Source: an uncultured Clostridia bacterium (GTDB lineage Bacteria > Bacillota > Clostridia > Christensenellales > UBA1242). Taken from it: DNA of 22,803 nucleotides. Made by a program: the position numbers and the translations under genes. This document shows positions 12,839 through 20,473 of this stretch, one piece after another. The DNA is taken from NCBI GenBank assembly GCA_947630075.1, contig CANRGF010000006.1:1-22803 (forward strand), in the 5' to 3' direction. The notes beneath the pieces are model-generated. The model was not told where the DNA came from. It did not search any database and saw nothing but the letters and a program-made list of their open reading frames with translations. Position 1 is the first letter of the stretch, and each line of letters opens with the position of its first letter.

Positions 12839-13835
12839 ACTTTCTCCTATCATAAATCTTCAAAAGCAACTTTAAAGCGAAATGAAGTTTATGATGAATT
12901 AAAAACGATTTTAGTTTATTTTTAAAATTAAAGTTTAGCTGCTTATCCGCCTTATAATATTCACCTTTATTCCACTCTTTCAATACTTTGATTTGTTTAG
13001 TTTTCCCAAATCTCACCAAGTTTAGCACGCAGATTGTGTAACTAAAAAAGATGTGTGCTTTATAGGCATTTTCGTTTTCCGTGCCCACAAGCTTTTGCTT
13101 CAATGCATTTAGATAATTTGTGAAATTTTCCACCATGTCTTCAAAATAAATATGAGCTGCCGAATCTGGCCTAATTAAATAGTTATAAAGAGGCTCATTT
13201 ACACACGCCATTTTTAAGTTTGGCTTTTTAAAAATGTCTAGGAGGAAAAGCACATCTTCGGCATACTTCACGCCCGTTGGGAATCTAACACCCGCAAGTG
13301 CACTCTTTTTATAAAGAATGCGCCACACATAGCCCATAACCTGATTTTTCAGCACACCATTATTGCCGTTAAAACTAACCACATCGTGATTTAAAAAATA
13401 TATAATGTTTCTGCTCTGGCAGAGTTCGTTTAGCATGCTCTCTTGCACGGGATAAACACCACTAGGCTTCACCTGGCTATATTCACAAAACACCAAGTCA
13501 GCATCGCTCTCAGCCTGCTTGCTGATGAGCTTTTCATACATATCTTCACACAAGAAATCGTCGCTATCCACAAAGGCTATGAAATCGCCTTTTGCGACAT
13601 CAATCCCCGTGTTTCTCGCTTGTGAAACGCCAGCATTCTCTTTGTGAATAACTTTAATTCGGCTATCTTTTTTTGCATAATCATCACACATCTTGCCCGA
13701 GTTATCTGGGCTGCCATCGTCCACTAAAATTATTTCCAAATTTTTATAGGTCTGATTAATAATGCTATCCAAACACTTGCTTAAATATTTCTCAACTTTA
13801 TAAACGGGCACAATCACGCTAATTAATTTGTCCAC
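12831..13835 (-). CDS. Family 2 glycosyltransferase (first of a tandem pair)
   Basis: This 334-residue GT-A enzyme has SVIVPVYKVEKYL at the N-terminus, LVDDGSPDNSG, FIAFVDSDDFL (metal DxD) and AEDVLFLLD (ED motif near 212-220). The C-terminal third is basic. The likely start is the GTG at 13835, with AAGGAG 5 nt upstream; another GTG at 13841 overlaps that site. It overlaps the end of the Wzy-like gene by 17 nt. Together with the following glycosyltransferase it forms a head-to-tail pair with near-identical N-terminal halves. Confidence 0.86.
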   Translation of the reverse strand: MDKLISVIVPVYKVEKYLSKCLDSIINQTYKNLEIILVDDGSPDNSGKMCDDYAKKDSRIKVIHKENAGVSQARNTGIDVAKGDFIAFVDSDDFLCEDMYEKLISKQAESDADLVFCEYSQVKPSGVYPVQESMLNELCQSRNIIYFLNHDVVSFNGNNGVLKNQVMGYVWRILYKKSALAGVRFPTGVKYAEDVLFLLDIFKKPNLKMACVNEPLYNYLIRPDSAAHIYFEDMVENFTNYLNALKQKLVGTENENAYKAHIFFSYTICVLNLVRFGKTKQIKVLKEWNKGEYYKADKQLNFNFKNKLKSFLIHHKLHFALKLLLKIYDRRKYD

Positions 13836-15204
13836 GTCCACTCCTTATGGTTTTCTCTTTAATTTCTTTTTCGCTAGGCTTCTGCTTTTCTTTTGATGAG
13901 CCAATGCTCACAATTGAGAAAAGAATTATATATAGTGGAATTTCTTGGTCCACCCACACTGGGTCTAACATAAATGCGGCAATAATTGGAATGAACGCCA
14001 AGCACACCCAAGCGATGTTTGCTTTAAATTTTTTGAAATCAATCATATAGATAATCAATATTGCAAGCAACGCATATCCCACAATGCCGTGCCTATGAAG
14101 ATATTTAATAAACGCGTTGTGAGCATCCATTCTGCCTATGTTTGGACCATTCGCTCCCCAGCCAAATAAAATTGTGTAAGGCGAGTGTACCCAACTGATT
14201 AAATACATTTTCCACAGCCCAAGCCTGCCCGGGTCATAACGAATTTCGCCATTGTAAATCTGCCTCCAAGTTTCCTCATCAAAATTCATGTCTGGCAGTG
14301 CCACGCCTTGTTCTAGCCTGCCAAGATATAGTTTCGCCGGGTGAATCATTGCTATTGAGCAGCCGGCAAGCAACAATAAAATTATAATTAATGGCTTCAC
14401 CGATTGCTTTTTATATTTAACTGCATATAGCGGAATAAACACAAGCATAAGCACGGCAAATGCCACAACAAATAGCCTTGCTATTGATAGAAATCCAAAC
14501 ACATACATTGGGAAAAATAAAACGCAAAAGGTGGAAAATTTCACTTTGTTTAAGTATAGCAATGTAGCAAGCAGGCTCATTGCCACCAAGATGTTTGTTG
14601 CCATATTGTTTGGATGGCTAAATAGCCCGGCAAATCTTGTGGACGAAGTGCCCGCACATGGAATAACCTTGGAAACAACGCTGTCCAAACGCGGTGAAAT
14701 AGGGGCAAGGAAACTCATTGTGCAAGACAAAACTATAGCCAAGCTAAACGAGCAAACTATTTCGCTAAAATTAAGTTCTTTTCTATATTCATAAATGAAA
14801 TAAATATAAGGGTAAAAAATGAGATATCTAGAAAAATTATAAAATCCAATCCAATGGAATGGAAGCAAAAGATATACTATCATCACCAGCAAAATAGTGA
14901 AGAGTTTGAAATTAAAGTGCTTTTGATTTTTTTTAATTTCAATGATATATTTCACGAGCAAAATGAGCAAAACGCCCACATAGACATAGTCAAACGCCCA
15001 CCCGCAAACTATTTTGAACGGATAAAAGAAAAGCACCATTTTGATGTTTTGATTTGTGTTATAAAAAATAGCAACTATAAGAGCAAAAATTGCCACAGGA
15101 ATGAAAAAATATTTCAAAAAACAACAAATTACCATCATTAGTGAAATGATAATTGTGTTTACTATTTCAAAATGGCGTTTATAAAAATTTATTGCTCGCA
15201 GCAT
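13819..15204 (-). CDS. O-antigen polymerase-like membrane protein (Wzy type)
   Basis: This 461-residue protein has about 11 membrane helices. A FSHPNNMATN motif is near residue 192. A large external loop (about 285-350) contains GRLGLWKMYL and LFGWGANGPNIGRMDAHNAF, the Wzy_C-type R-x-x-x-W and G-x-G...H-N pattern. It probably polymerises the repeat unit; the related protein at 9082 may be the ligase or a second polymerase. The C-terminus is highly charged and cytoplasmic. GAGG lies 7 nt before the ATG and overlaps the end of the preceding gene, only 1 nt away. It is the second gene of the operon. Confidence 0.83.
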   Translation of the reverse strand: MLRAINFYKRHFEIVNTIIISLMMVICCFLKYFFIPVAIFALIVAIFYNTNQNIKMVLFFYPFKIVCGWAFDYVYVGVLLILLVKYIIEIKKNQKHFNFKLFTILLVMIVYLLLPFHWIGFYNFSRYLIFYPYIYFIYEYRKELNFSEIVCSFSLAIVLSCTMSFLAPISPRLDSVVSKVIPCAGTSSTRFAGLFSHPNNMATNILVAMSLLATLLYLNKVKFSTFCVLFFPMYVFGFLSIARLFVVAFAVLMLVFIPLYAVKYKKQSVKPLIIILLLLAGCSIAMIHPAKLYLGRLEQGVALPDMNFDEETWRQIYNGEIRYDPGRLGLWKMYLISWVHSPYTILFGWGANGPNIGRMDAHNAFIKYLHRHGIVGYALLAILIIYMIDFKKFKANIAWVCLAFIPIIAAFMLDPVWVDQEIPLYIILFSIVSIGSSKEKQKPSEKEIKEKTIRSGRGQIN

Positions 15205-15205
15205 A

Positions 15206-16021
15206 TTATTTCCTCATAAACTTTTTATATAATCTTGCTTTAAACTTTCTTGGCACAAGCACATGCCCAACAAATCTTTGAATGACCGCTTTTAAATATC
15301 CAAAGAAGCCAATCATCTTGTTTTTCTTCATAAACTTCAAAAGATTTTTTATGCTCTTAAAATATTTCATTCCGTGGCGGCGAGCATAAGTGTCCTCATT
15401 AATGCGGATTTGCATCAAGTTTTCTTGAATGTTATAAAACTTTGCACCCGCAAGCGCCATTCTTATCCATAAATACCAATCCTCAGCATAAAACCAATCT
15501 TCATATCCGCCCGCTTTAATTAGTGCGCTCTTTTTCATCATCACGGACATGTGGCAGAATGGGCAGCGAGACTTCATCATTTTTTTGATTTCTTCATCCG
15601 TTTCAGGCACGGCTTTCACGCCTGCCACATTTTCAAGTTCGTTCACAAACTCAACGCCGTTTGTGCCCACCAAATCTAGGCTTTCATCCTTTTTAAAGCA
15701 AGCTATTTGCTTTTCAAAGCGAGTTGGAAGTGCAATGTCGTCACTATCCATTCGCGCGATATATTCATACTTGCAATAGTCCGTGCCCTCTCTTAGAGTT
15801 TTGCCCAGCCCTAAATTATTTTCTCTCTCCACTATTGTGAAAAGTGGATTTGATTTATATTCATCTAAAACCTTTTGGAGCTCTTCTCCAACCGCTCCAT
15901 CTCTAACCACAACAATTTGGCTAGGTTTTAAAGTTTGATTTAGCACACTTTCAAACGCCACTTTAACATTTTGCGCCAAATCGTTTTTATACACAGATGT
16001 CAACACTGAAATTTCAAACAT
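15206..16021 (-). CDS. Family 2 glycosyltransferase, first gene of the operon
   Basis: This 271-residue GT-A enzyme has EISVLTSVYKND at the N-terminus, IVVVRDGAVGE, NNLGLGKTLREG and YIARMDSDDIALP with the DxD site near residue 92. GGYEDWFYAEDWYLWIRM near 177-194 holds the ED base. It resembles amylovoran/WcaA-type transferases. The ATG at 16021 is preferred, as AGGAG lies 4 nt upstream; an in-frame GTG at 16033 overlaps that site. A promoter at 16038-16067 starts the unit that runs through polymerase, two glycosyltransferases and flippase with gaps or overlaps of 1 to 17 nt. Confidence 0.87.
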   Translation of the reverse strand: MFEISVLTSVYKNDLAQNVKVAFESVLNQTLKPSQIVVVRDGAVGEELQKVLDEYKSNPLFTIVERENNLGLGKTLREGTDYCKYEYIARMDSDDIALPTRFEKQIACFKKDESLDLVGTNGVEFVNELENVAGVKAVPETDEEIKKMMKSRCPFCHMSVMMKKSALIKAGGYEDWFYAEDWYLWIRMALAGAKFYNIQENLMQIRINEDTYARRHGMKYFKSIKNLLKFMKKNKMIGFFGYLKAVIQRFVGHVLVPRKFKARLYKKFMRK

Positions 16022-16037
16022 AATTCTCCTCACTCAA

Positions 16038-16067
16038 ATAATAGCATTTTTTAACGAATTATGTCAA
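16038..16067 (-). promoter_or_regulatory. Promoter of the polysaccharide operon
   Basis: Minus-strand TTGACA (16062-16067), an 18-nt spacer and TATTAT (16038-16043) with TG extended -10, just before the first glycosyltransferase's ribosome site. Confidence 0.75.
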
Positions 16068-16120
16068 TAAATTAATGATATAAATTAATTATTATATATA
16101 ACTATTATAAATTACATTAT

Positions 16121-16147
16121 AAAAAAGGGACAGCTTACTGCTTGTCC
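16121..16147 (-). terminator. Terminator overlapping the end of the sugar transferase gene
   Basis: Minus-strand GGACAAGC-AGTAA-GCTGTCC, with one bulged A, then CTTTTTT. The stop codon lies in the loop region. It separates this gene from the operon downstream. Confidence 0.75.
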
Positions 16148-16902
16148 TCTTTCTTGCGTTTGTGCAATCTGCTTTGATAGTCCACTTTGCCTTTGTTTTT
16201 GATAATTTCGTCTGCCATGCGAATGCCTTGATTATATTGGTCTTTGGTGATTTTGTCCGTTTTCAGCAAATAGTCAGGATAATAATAATCACGCTTGCTG
16301 TTGCCTGCATTTCCCGCATCCGACTTAAACAACACTCCAATCGTTTTGAAGAAAATTTTCACATCTCCAAAGAAAGTTATTCTGCTTGAATATTTTGCAT
16401 CTAACTCAAATATTTCTTCCCAACTTGCATAACTTCTGCCTCCGCTAACCTGCGCAAGACCGGTTAGTCCAGGGCGGACATTATAGGCTTTAAGAGTTTG
16501 CTCATCGTAGAAAATCATGTCCTTCACCAAGCGTGGGCGCGGGCCAATTATGCTCATGTCCCCTTTCAAAATATTGAATAGTTGCGGAAGTTCGTCCAAA
16601 CTCAATTTCCTAATAAACTTGCCAAATTTTGTGAGCCTTTGATTGTCTGGCAACAACTTGCCACTTTTATCTTTCTTATTGCTCATGCTTCTAAACTTAT
16701 ATAGTTTAAAAATCTTTCCATTTTTGCCCGGGCGATATTGCGCAAATATTGCACGCCCTTTTAGTGTTATCCAATTTATCACAGCAATTATCAGCATAAT
16801 TGGTGATAAAACAATCAACGCAATCAAACTTAAAACAACATCAAACAAACGCTTAAAAAAAACTTCGTAAAGCGTTCTTCTGCGTTTTTTCTCTTGTTCC
16901 AT
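16135..16902 (-). CDS. Initiating sugar transferase (undecaprenyl-phosphate phosphoglycosyltransferase)
   Basis: This 255-residue protein belongs to the bacterial sugar transferase family (WcaJ/ExoY/PglC-like). It transfers a sugar-1-phosphate to undecaprenyl phosphate and so starts surface polysaccharide assembly. A membrane segment lies at about 20-42. KLYKFRSM follows near 66-73. LSLDELPQLFNILKGDMSII holds the catalytic Asp-Glu dyad near 98-99, then GPRPRL and RPGLTGLAQVSG. The missing N-terminal four-helix domain makes it the short form. The C-terminal ~60 residues are an unusual basic extension. AGGAG precedes the ATG; it has its own promoter and terminator. Confidence 0.92.
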   Translation of the reverse strand: MEQEKKRRRTLYEVFFKRLFDVVLSLIALIVLSPIMLIIAVINWITLKGRAIFAQYRPGKNGKIFKLYKFRSMSNKKDKSGKLLPDNQRLTKFGKFIRKLSLDELPQLFNILKGDMSIIGPRPRLVKDMIFYDEQTLKAYNVRPGLTGLAQVSGGRSYASWEEIFELDAKYSSRITFFGDVKIFFKTIGVLFKSDAGNAGNSKRDYYYPDYLLKTDKITKDQYNQGIRMADEIIKNKGKVDYQSRLHKRKKEDKQ

Positions 16903-16934
16903 AAAATCTCCTAAAAAATCCTTTAGATATTTTT

Positions 16935-16963
16935 ATTATAGCAAAGATTTTGTATTTTGTAAA
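16935..16963 (-). promoter_or_regulatory. Promoter of the sugar transferase gene
   Basis: Minus-strand TTTACA (16958-16963), a 17-nt spacer and TATAAT (16935-16940). Confidence 0.8.
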
Positions 16964-16969
16964 GGATTT

Positions 16970-17314
16970 TTATAAAAGCATTAATTCTTTGCGCCGAATG
17001 TCGTCTTTCAACCGCCTTAACCTTTCTTCAAAATGAAGCACGAGTTCGCCATCGCTCTCCCGCATGGTGGGTTGCTTGAAACTGTTTAGCCCTAAAATAA
17101 GTTGCTCTCTAAATTGCTGAAATGCAAAATCTTCACGATTTCTTTTGGCAATAAAACTATCAAAATCTGCCACGCTTTGTGCACACTCTGCACGCAAATT
17201 TAACACTTGCTGTTTGCTCTCTTCTCTCACACTCGCCGTTTCACAAAAGTTTAAAATTTTATATAAACCAATATAGTCATCTAAAAGTGAAAGCAAAATC
17301 TTTTCTTTTCTCAT
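16970..17314 (-). CDS. Small helical protein of unknown function
   Basis: This 114-residue protein is probably all helical, with many charged residues and heptad-like spacing (for example FEERLRRLKDDIRRKELMLL at the C-terminus), suggesting coiled-coil contacts. It has no signal peptide or membrane segment. I recognise no family; FlgN-like or FliT-like helical chaperones look similar in style only. No ribosome site precedes the ATG. It follows the CwlD-like gene by 53 nt on the same strand and may share its transcript. Confidence 0.5.
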   Translation of the reverse strand: MRKEKILLSLLDDYIGLYKILNFCETASVREESKQQVLNLRAECAQSVADFDSFIAKRNREDFAFQQFREQLILGLNSFKQPTMRESDGELVLHFEERLRRLKDDIRRKELMLL

Positions 17315-17367
17315 TTAAAAAACTTATGCAATTTTTAGCATAATTATGTTGAACTTAAAAAATTTTC

Positions 17368-18039
17368 TTAGCCAAAATATAAAAGGATTGCAGAAAATAT
17401 TGCGTCCACCATTCGCCCCCTAAATTCATCGCTATTAAGCATTGCTTCTTCTTCAGGATTAGATAAAAACCCACACTCCACCAGCACGGCACTATAATAT
17501 GAACAATTTAAAATGTAATAATCACCAACTCGTGCCTCAGTGTGCGAAGCATTGCAATAAGTGTAAAGTGCTTGCTGAATTAAATTTGCCACCTGCCTGC
17601 TTGCCTCATCATCCGCCCGATAGTAGCAATTTGCTCCTTTTGCGGAAGAATTGGAATAACTATTCATGTGAATTGAAATCACCAAATTTGGATTAGCCTT
17701 TTTTATTATGTTAAATCGCGCTTTCATGTCGCTCAACTTTTTGTTTTTCGCTGTCGGAGAATAAAGTCCATCATCATTTTTCCTAGTGAGTTCCACCAAA
17801 TATCCTGCCTGAACAAGTTTATCTTTCAAAGCAAGGGCATATTTTAAATTTATTTCCTTTTCTATTGTTCCACCCACTCCAACGCTTCCACCATCTCGCC
17901 CACCATGTCCGGCATCTAAAACAATTTTTATTCCATTAAGATTTGCAAGACGGAAATTCACAATGCATGAATAGATTATTGAAAAAGCAATTAATGCAAC
18001 CAGAAGCAAAGCAGCTTTCTTAAATTTTGGCATAAACAT
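17368..18039 (-). CDS. cwlD: CwlD-like N-acetylmuramoyl-L-alanine amidase
   Basis: This 223-residue protein is a zinc amidase of the Amidase_3 family with one N-terminal membrane anchor (about residues 9-28). Zinc ligands and catalytic residues are visible: His in VLDAGHGGRDGG (about 45), Glu in EKEINLKYA (about 61), His in VISIHMNSYSN (about 124) and Glu in VLVECGFLSNPEE (about 189). CwlD makes muramic-delta-lactam in the spore cortex, and the small single-domain layout without binding repeats fits that role, though a vegetative amidase is possible. ATG 18039 or 18033 could start it; neither has a ribosome site, so the mRNA may be nearly leaderless. The candidate origin lies directly upstream. 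Confidence 0.82.
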   Translation of the reverse strand: MFMPKFKKAALLLVALIAFSIIYSCIVNFRLANLNGIKIVLDAGHGGRDGGSVGVGGTIEKEINLKYALALKDKLVQAGYLVELTRKNDDGLYSPTAKNKKLSDMKARFNIIKKANPNLVISIHMNSYSNSSAKGANCYYRADDEASRQVANLIQQALYTYCNASHTEARVGDYYILNCSYYSAVLVECGFLSNPEEEAMLNSDEFRGRMVDAIFSAILLYFG

Positions 18040-18094
18040 AGATATATTTATTTAAAATTTCGCTTAAAAATGACAAATCTACACCATAAACCGC

Positions 18095-18233
18095 TTGTCC
18101 ACAGCAAATGTGGATAAATGGGGTAGTTATCCACAGGTTTTCCACTGATTGTGGATAAATTTGCTCAAAATTTTTCGTTTTCGGCGTTTTGAGAGCGGTT
18201 TTCCACACATTTCTGTGGATAACTTGTGGAAAA
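18095..18233. other. oriC: Candidate replication origin (DnaA-box cluster)
   Basis: Within 139 bp lie four perfect TTATCCACA 9-mers: 18127-18135 plus, and 18109-18117, 18150-18158 and 18214-18222 minus. Three near-perfect boxes are also present: TTGTCCACA at 18095 plus, TTTTCCACA at 18199 plus and 18225 minus. An AT-rich stretch suited to unwinding follows at 18234-18285. ParA/ParB with parS sites are 2 kb away, as expected near an origin. No dnaA, dnaN, rpmH or gyrB is in the window. Confidence 0.75.
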
Positions 18234-18279
18234 ATTTAATTTATCCCCCAAATTTATTTTTAAATAATTGAAAAAATTG

Positions 18280-18285
18280 TATAAT
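18280..18285 (+). promoter_or_regulatory. -10 element of the nrnA promoter (leaderless)
   Basis: TATAAT with 6 nt to the ATG at 18292; no good -35 (weak TTTTTA at 17 nt). AGAGG lies 1 nt before the ATG, too close to act as a ribosome site. Confidence 0.55.
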
Positions 18286-18291
18286 AGAGGC

Positions 18292-19242
18292 ATGAAAGAA
18301 TTTGATAAGTTTATTTCCGCCCTAATGTCGGCGAAAGATGTAGCAATCATTAGCCACTTAAATCCAGATGTTGATGCTTTGGCTTCAAGCTTTGTGCTAT
18401 CTAATATTTTAAAACACAAATTTTCTATCAATGCAGATATTTTTGCAGATAAAATTGATATGCCAGAATATTATCATTCACTTTTTAAGGGCAAATCTAT
18501 TAATAAAAAGCCAAAAAAATATAGCCATGTGATAATGTTGGATGCTCCAAACTCGTCTAGATTAGGCAAGTTTCAGCCTATTTTCGATAATTGTAAGACG
18601 AAACTAGTTATCGACCATCATGCCACAAACAATTTCAGTGGAGATGTGAATGTGGTGAAATTAATTAGTAGCAGTTGCGAAATTATATATAATCTCGCCA
18701 AAGCTGTTGGATATCCGCTCACAAATGAAGATTACACAGATCTATATGCCGGCATAATAACGGACACAAACAATTTCACTGTTGGGAATTTTGATCAAAA
18801 AACCTTTAAAATTGCAGCAGAGATTTCAAAACATGTTGATTGCCACAAGATTTATGCACAATTTTTGCTAACGAACACACTAAAATCAATGCAGGTGTTG
18901 GCAGAAAGCATAAAAAACATTGAAATATTTGAAAACGGGCAGATAATTTTCTCAAAGATTACAAAAAACTATGCAAAACAGCACGATTTAGAAGATAAAG
19001 ATTACGCCGGCACAATAAATAAACTTGCCACAATATATGGAAATAAATTTGTTTGCTTTATTTATCCAAAGGGTGAAACTCTTTATGTAAGCATGCGAGC
19101 GAAGGAAGGCTATAATGTGTCAGCTCTGGCGAAACAATTTAACGGGGGCGGACACACAGGAGCAGCGGCCTTCTTATCAAATATGAAAATTGAAGAGATT
19201 AAAAAGATTGTTTTGAAAGCATTTTCAGCACAATTAAAGTAA
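18292..19242 (+). CDS. nrnA: DHH/DHHA1 phosphoesterase (NrnA-like nanoRNase/pAp phosphatase)
   Basis: This 316-residue protein hydrolyses very short RNA oligonucleotides and/or 3',5'-bisphosphonucleotides in NrnA relatives. Motif I SHLNPDVDALASS is at about 22-34 and MLDAPNSSRLG at about 82-92. The DHH motif VIDHHATN is near 107-114. YAGIITDTNNFTVGNF near 156-171 carries another metal ligand. The DHHA1 C-terminal nucleotide-binding motif GGGHTGAAAF lies near 286-295. The length fits the family. The frame continues upstream to a TTG at 18268, but the promoter -10 box lies in that extension, so I place the start at ATG 18292. It converges with parB and shares a bidirectional terminator. Confidence 0.88.
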   Translation: MKEFDKFISALMSAKDVAIISHLNPDVDALASSFVLSNILKHKFSINADIFADKIDMPEYYHSLFKGKSINKKPKKYSHVIMLDAPNSSRLGKFQPIFDNCKTKLVIDHHATNNFSGDVNVVKLISSSCEIIYNLAKAVGYPLTNEDYTDLYAGIITDTNNFTVGNFDQKTFKIAAEISKHVDCHKIYAQFLLTNTLKSMQVLAESIKNIEIFENGQIIFSKITKNYAKQHDLEDKDYAGTINKLATIYGNKFVCFIYPKGETLYVSMRAKEGYNVSALAKQFNGGGHTGAAAFLSNMKIEEIKKIVLKAFSAQLK

Positions 19243-19243
19243 T

Positions 19244-19276
19244 AAAAAAACGGGAATTCTTGTCCCGTTTTTGTTT
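19244..19276. terminator. Bidirectional terminator between nrnA and parB
   Basis: A run of A, then ACGGGA-ATTCTTG-TCCCGT and a run of T. The 6-bp GC core is flanked by A/T pairs, giving U-tracts on both strands for the convergent genes. Confidence 0.85.
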
Positions 19277-19304
19277 TGCGCTACCACAATTTTATATGGC
19301 GCAA

Positions 19305-20198
19305 TTATCTCTTTAATATTAAATCATATATCCTATCAAGGTCATCTTGTGAGTAGTAGTCTATATATATTCGTCCCTTTTTATCATTGCCAATTAACGA
19401 AACTTTCGTGCCCAACTTTCTCTGCAAATTACTAACAAACTCTCTAAGTTCATCACTAGGCAGTTTGCTAACCTTCTTCTTTTTCTTCCCTCCAGAAAGA
19501 GCTTCCACTTCCTTTTCTAAGTCCCTAACGGTCAATTTATCTTGAGCCACTTTCTTTGCTAACAATACTTGTGAAGAATAGTCGGTGATTGAAGCAAGGA
19601 TTTTCGCATGACCGAAGGAAACTTTTCCGTTTTCCACAAGTTCCAATACTTCTGGATATAAGGATAATATTCTTAAAGTGTTAGTTACTGCCGGCCTAGA
19701 AATACCAATTCTTTCAGCCACCTTTTCTTGAGTTAAGCCAAACTCTTCCATTAATTGCTTTATACCTTTTGCCAATTCAACCGGATTTAAATCCTCTCTT
19801 TGCAAATTTTCAATGATAGAAATTTCAGCAATTTGCTTTGAAGAATATTTCTTTACAATCGCATCAACCTCTTTAAGTCCACATAATTGACAAGCCTTAA
19901 ATCTTCTTTCGCCGGCAATTATCATATAGCCTTTATCTGTTTCGTTCACAATGATAGGTTGAATTAATCCATGTATTTTGATACTGTCTGCCAACTCTTT
20001 AAGGCTTTCTTTATCAAATTTCTTTCTAGGCTGATTTGGGTTGGCATAAATTTTGTTTATATCAATCTTGCTCACATCACCTTGCCTTAAAGACAAATTT
20101 GTAATTCTTTCTTCCCGTTGCTTTGGCTTCTCGTCAACCGTTTCTTCGTCATAACTTTTTAAAAGGCTATCCAGCCCCCTTCCTAATCTTGATTTCAT
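19305..20198 (-). CDS. parB: Chromosome-partitioning protein ParB (Spo0J)
   Basis: This 297-residue protein binds parS, uses CTP to slide and spread, and recruits SMC and ParA for chromosome segregation. The start MKSRLGRGLDSLL holds the ParA-contact motif. IYANPNQPRKKF and YMIIAGERRFKACQLCG (GERR CTP-binding box, about 106-111) form the N-terminal domain. ISIIENLQREDLNPVE is also canonical. The helix-turn-helix LTQEKVAERIGISRPAVTN (about 157-175) recognises parS. The C-terminal dimerisation domain follows a lysine-rich linker. ATG 20198 is preferred: AGGAG lies 6 nt upstream, whereas the ATG at 20204 is only 1-2 nt from it. A parS site touches the ribosome-site region. Confidence 0.96.
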   Translation of the reverse strand: MKSRLGRGLDSLLKSYDEETVDEKPKQREERITNLSLRQGDVSKIDINKIYANPNQPRKKFDKESLKELADSIKIHGLIQPIIVNETDKGYMIIAGERRFKACQLCGLKEVDAIVKKYSSKQIAEISIIENLQREDLNPVELAKGIKQLMEEFGLTQEKVAERIGISRPAVTNTLRILSLYPEVLELVENGKVSFGHAKILASITDYSSQVLLAKKVAQDKLTVRDLEKEVEALSGGKKKKKVSKLPSDELREFVSNLQRKLGTKVSLIGNDKKGRIYIDYYSQDDLDRIYDLILKR

Positions 20199-20210
20199 TT
20201 TCATCTCCTA

Positions 20211-20226
20211 TGTTCCACATGGAACA
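20211..20226. promoter_or_regulatory. parS: parS site 1
   Basis: TGTTCCACATGGAACA, a perfect 16-bp palindrome matching the Spo0J/ParB site except for AT in place of the central GC step. It lies within a few bases of the parB ribosome site, so bound ParB could block its own expression. Confidence 0.88.
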
Positions 20227-20337
20227 TTATTATTCTATAAAAAAATCAGACCCAAGTCAAACATATTTATTAAATATTTAAAACTTATTCAAATGTTCCA
20301 TCTAAAGTTTTTATCAAACTCTCTTATCCAAAGTCAA

Positions 20338-20353
20338 TGTTCCACATGGAACA
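20338..20353. promoter_or_regulatory. parS: parS site 2
   Basis: TGTTCCACATGGAACA, identical to site 1. A TGTTCCA half-site lies between them at 20294-20300. Confidence 0.88.
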
Positions 20354-20385
20354 TTTTATCAAACAACCTTATCCTAAAATGAAGA

Positions 20386-20401
20386 TGTTCCACGTGGAAC
20401 A
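20386..20401. promoter_or_regulatory. parS: parS site 3
   Basis: TGTTCCACGTGGAACA, a perfect palindrome with the canonical CACGTG centre; one base from the Bacillus subtilis site TGTTCCACGTGAAACA. Confidence 0.92.
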
Positions 20402-20429
20402 ATTAACCTCTCTGGTAGAACACAAGCAA

Positions 20430-20445
20430 AGTTCTACATGGGACA
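20430..20445. promoter_or_regulatory. Degenerate parS-like site
   Basis: AGTTCTACATGGGACA differs from sites 1 and 2 at three positions. It could be a decayed or weak fourth site. The GTAGAAC/GTTCTAC inverted repeat at 20415-20437 overlaps it. Confidence 0.35.
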
Positions 20446-20473
20446 AATAAAAAGAACACCCGAAGGTGTCTTT
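20446..20473 (-). terminator. Terminator after parA
   Basis: Minus-strand GACACC-TTCG-GGTGTTC with a stable UUCG tetraloop, then TTTTTATTT, beginning at the parA stop codon. It isolates parA from parB, unlike the usual soj-spo0J operon. Confidence 0.82.
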
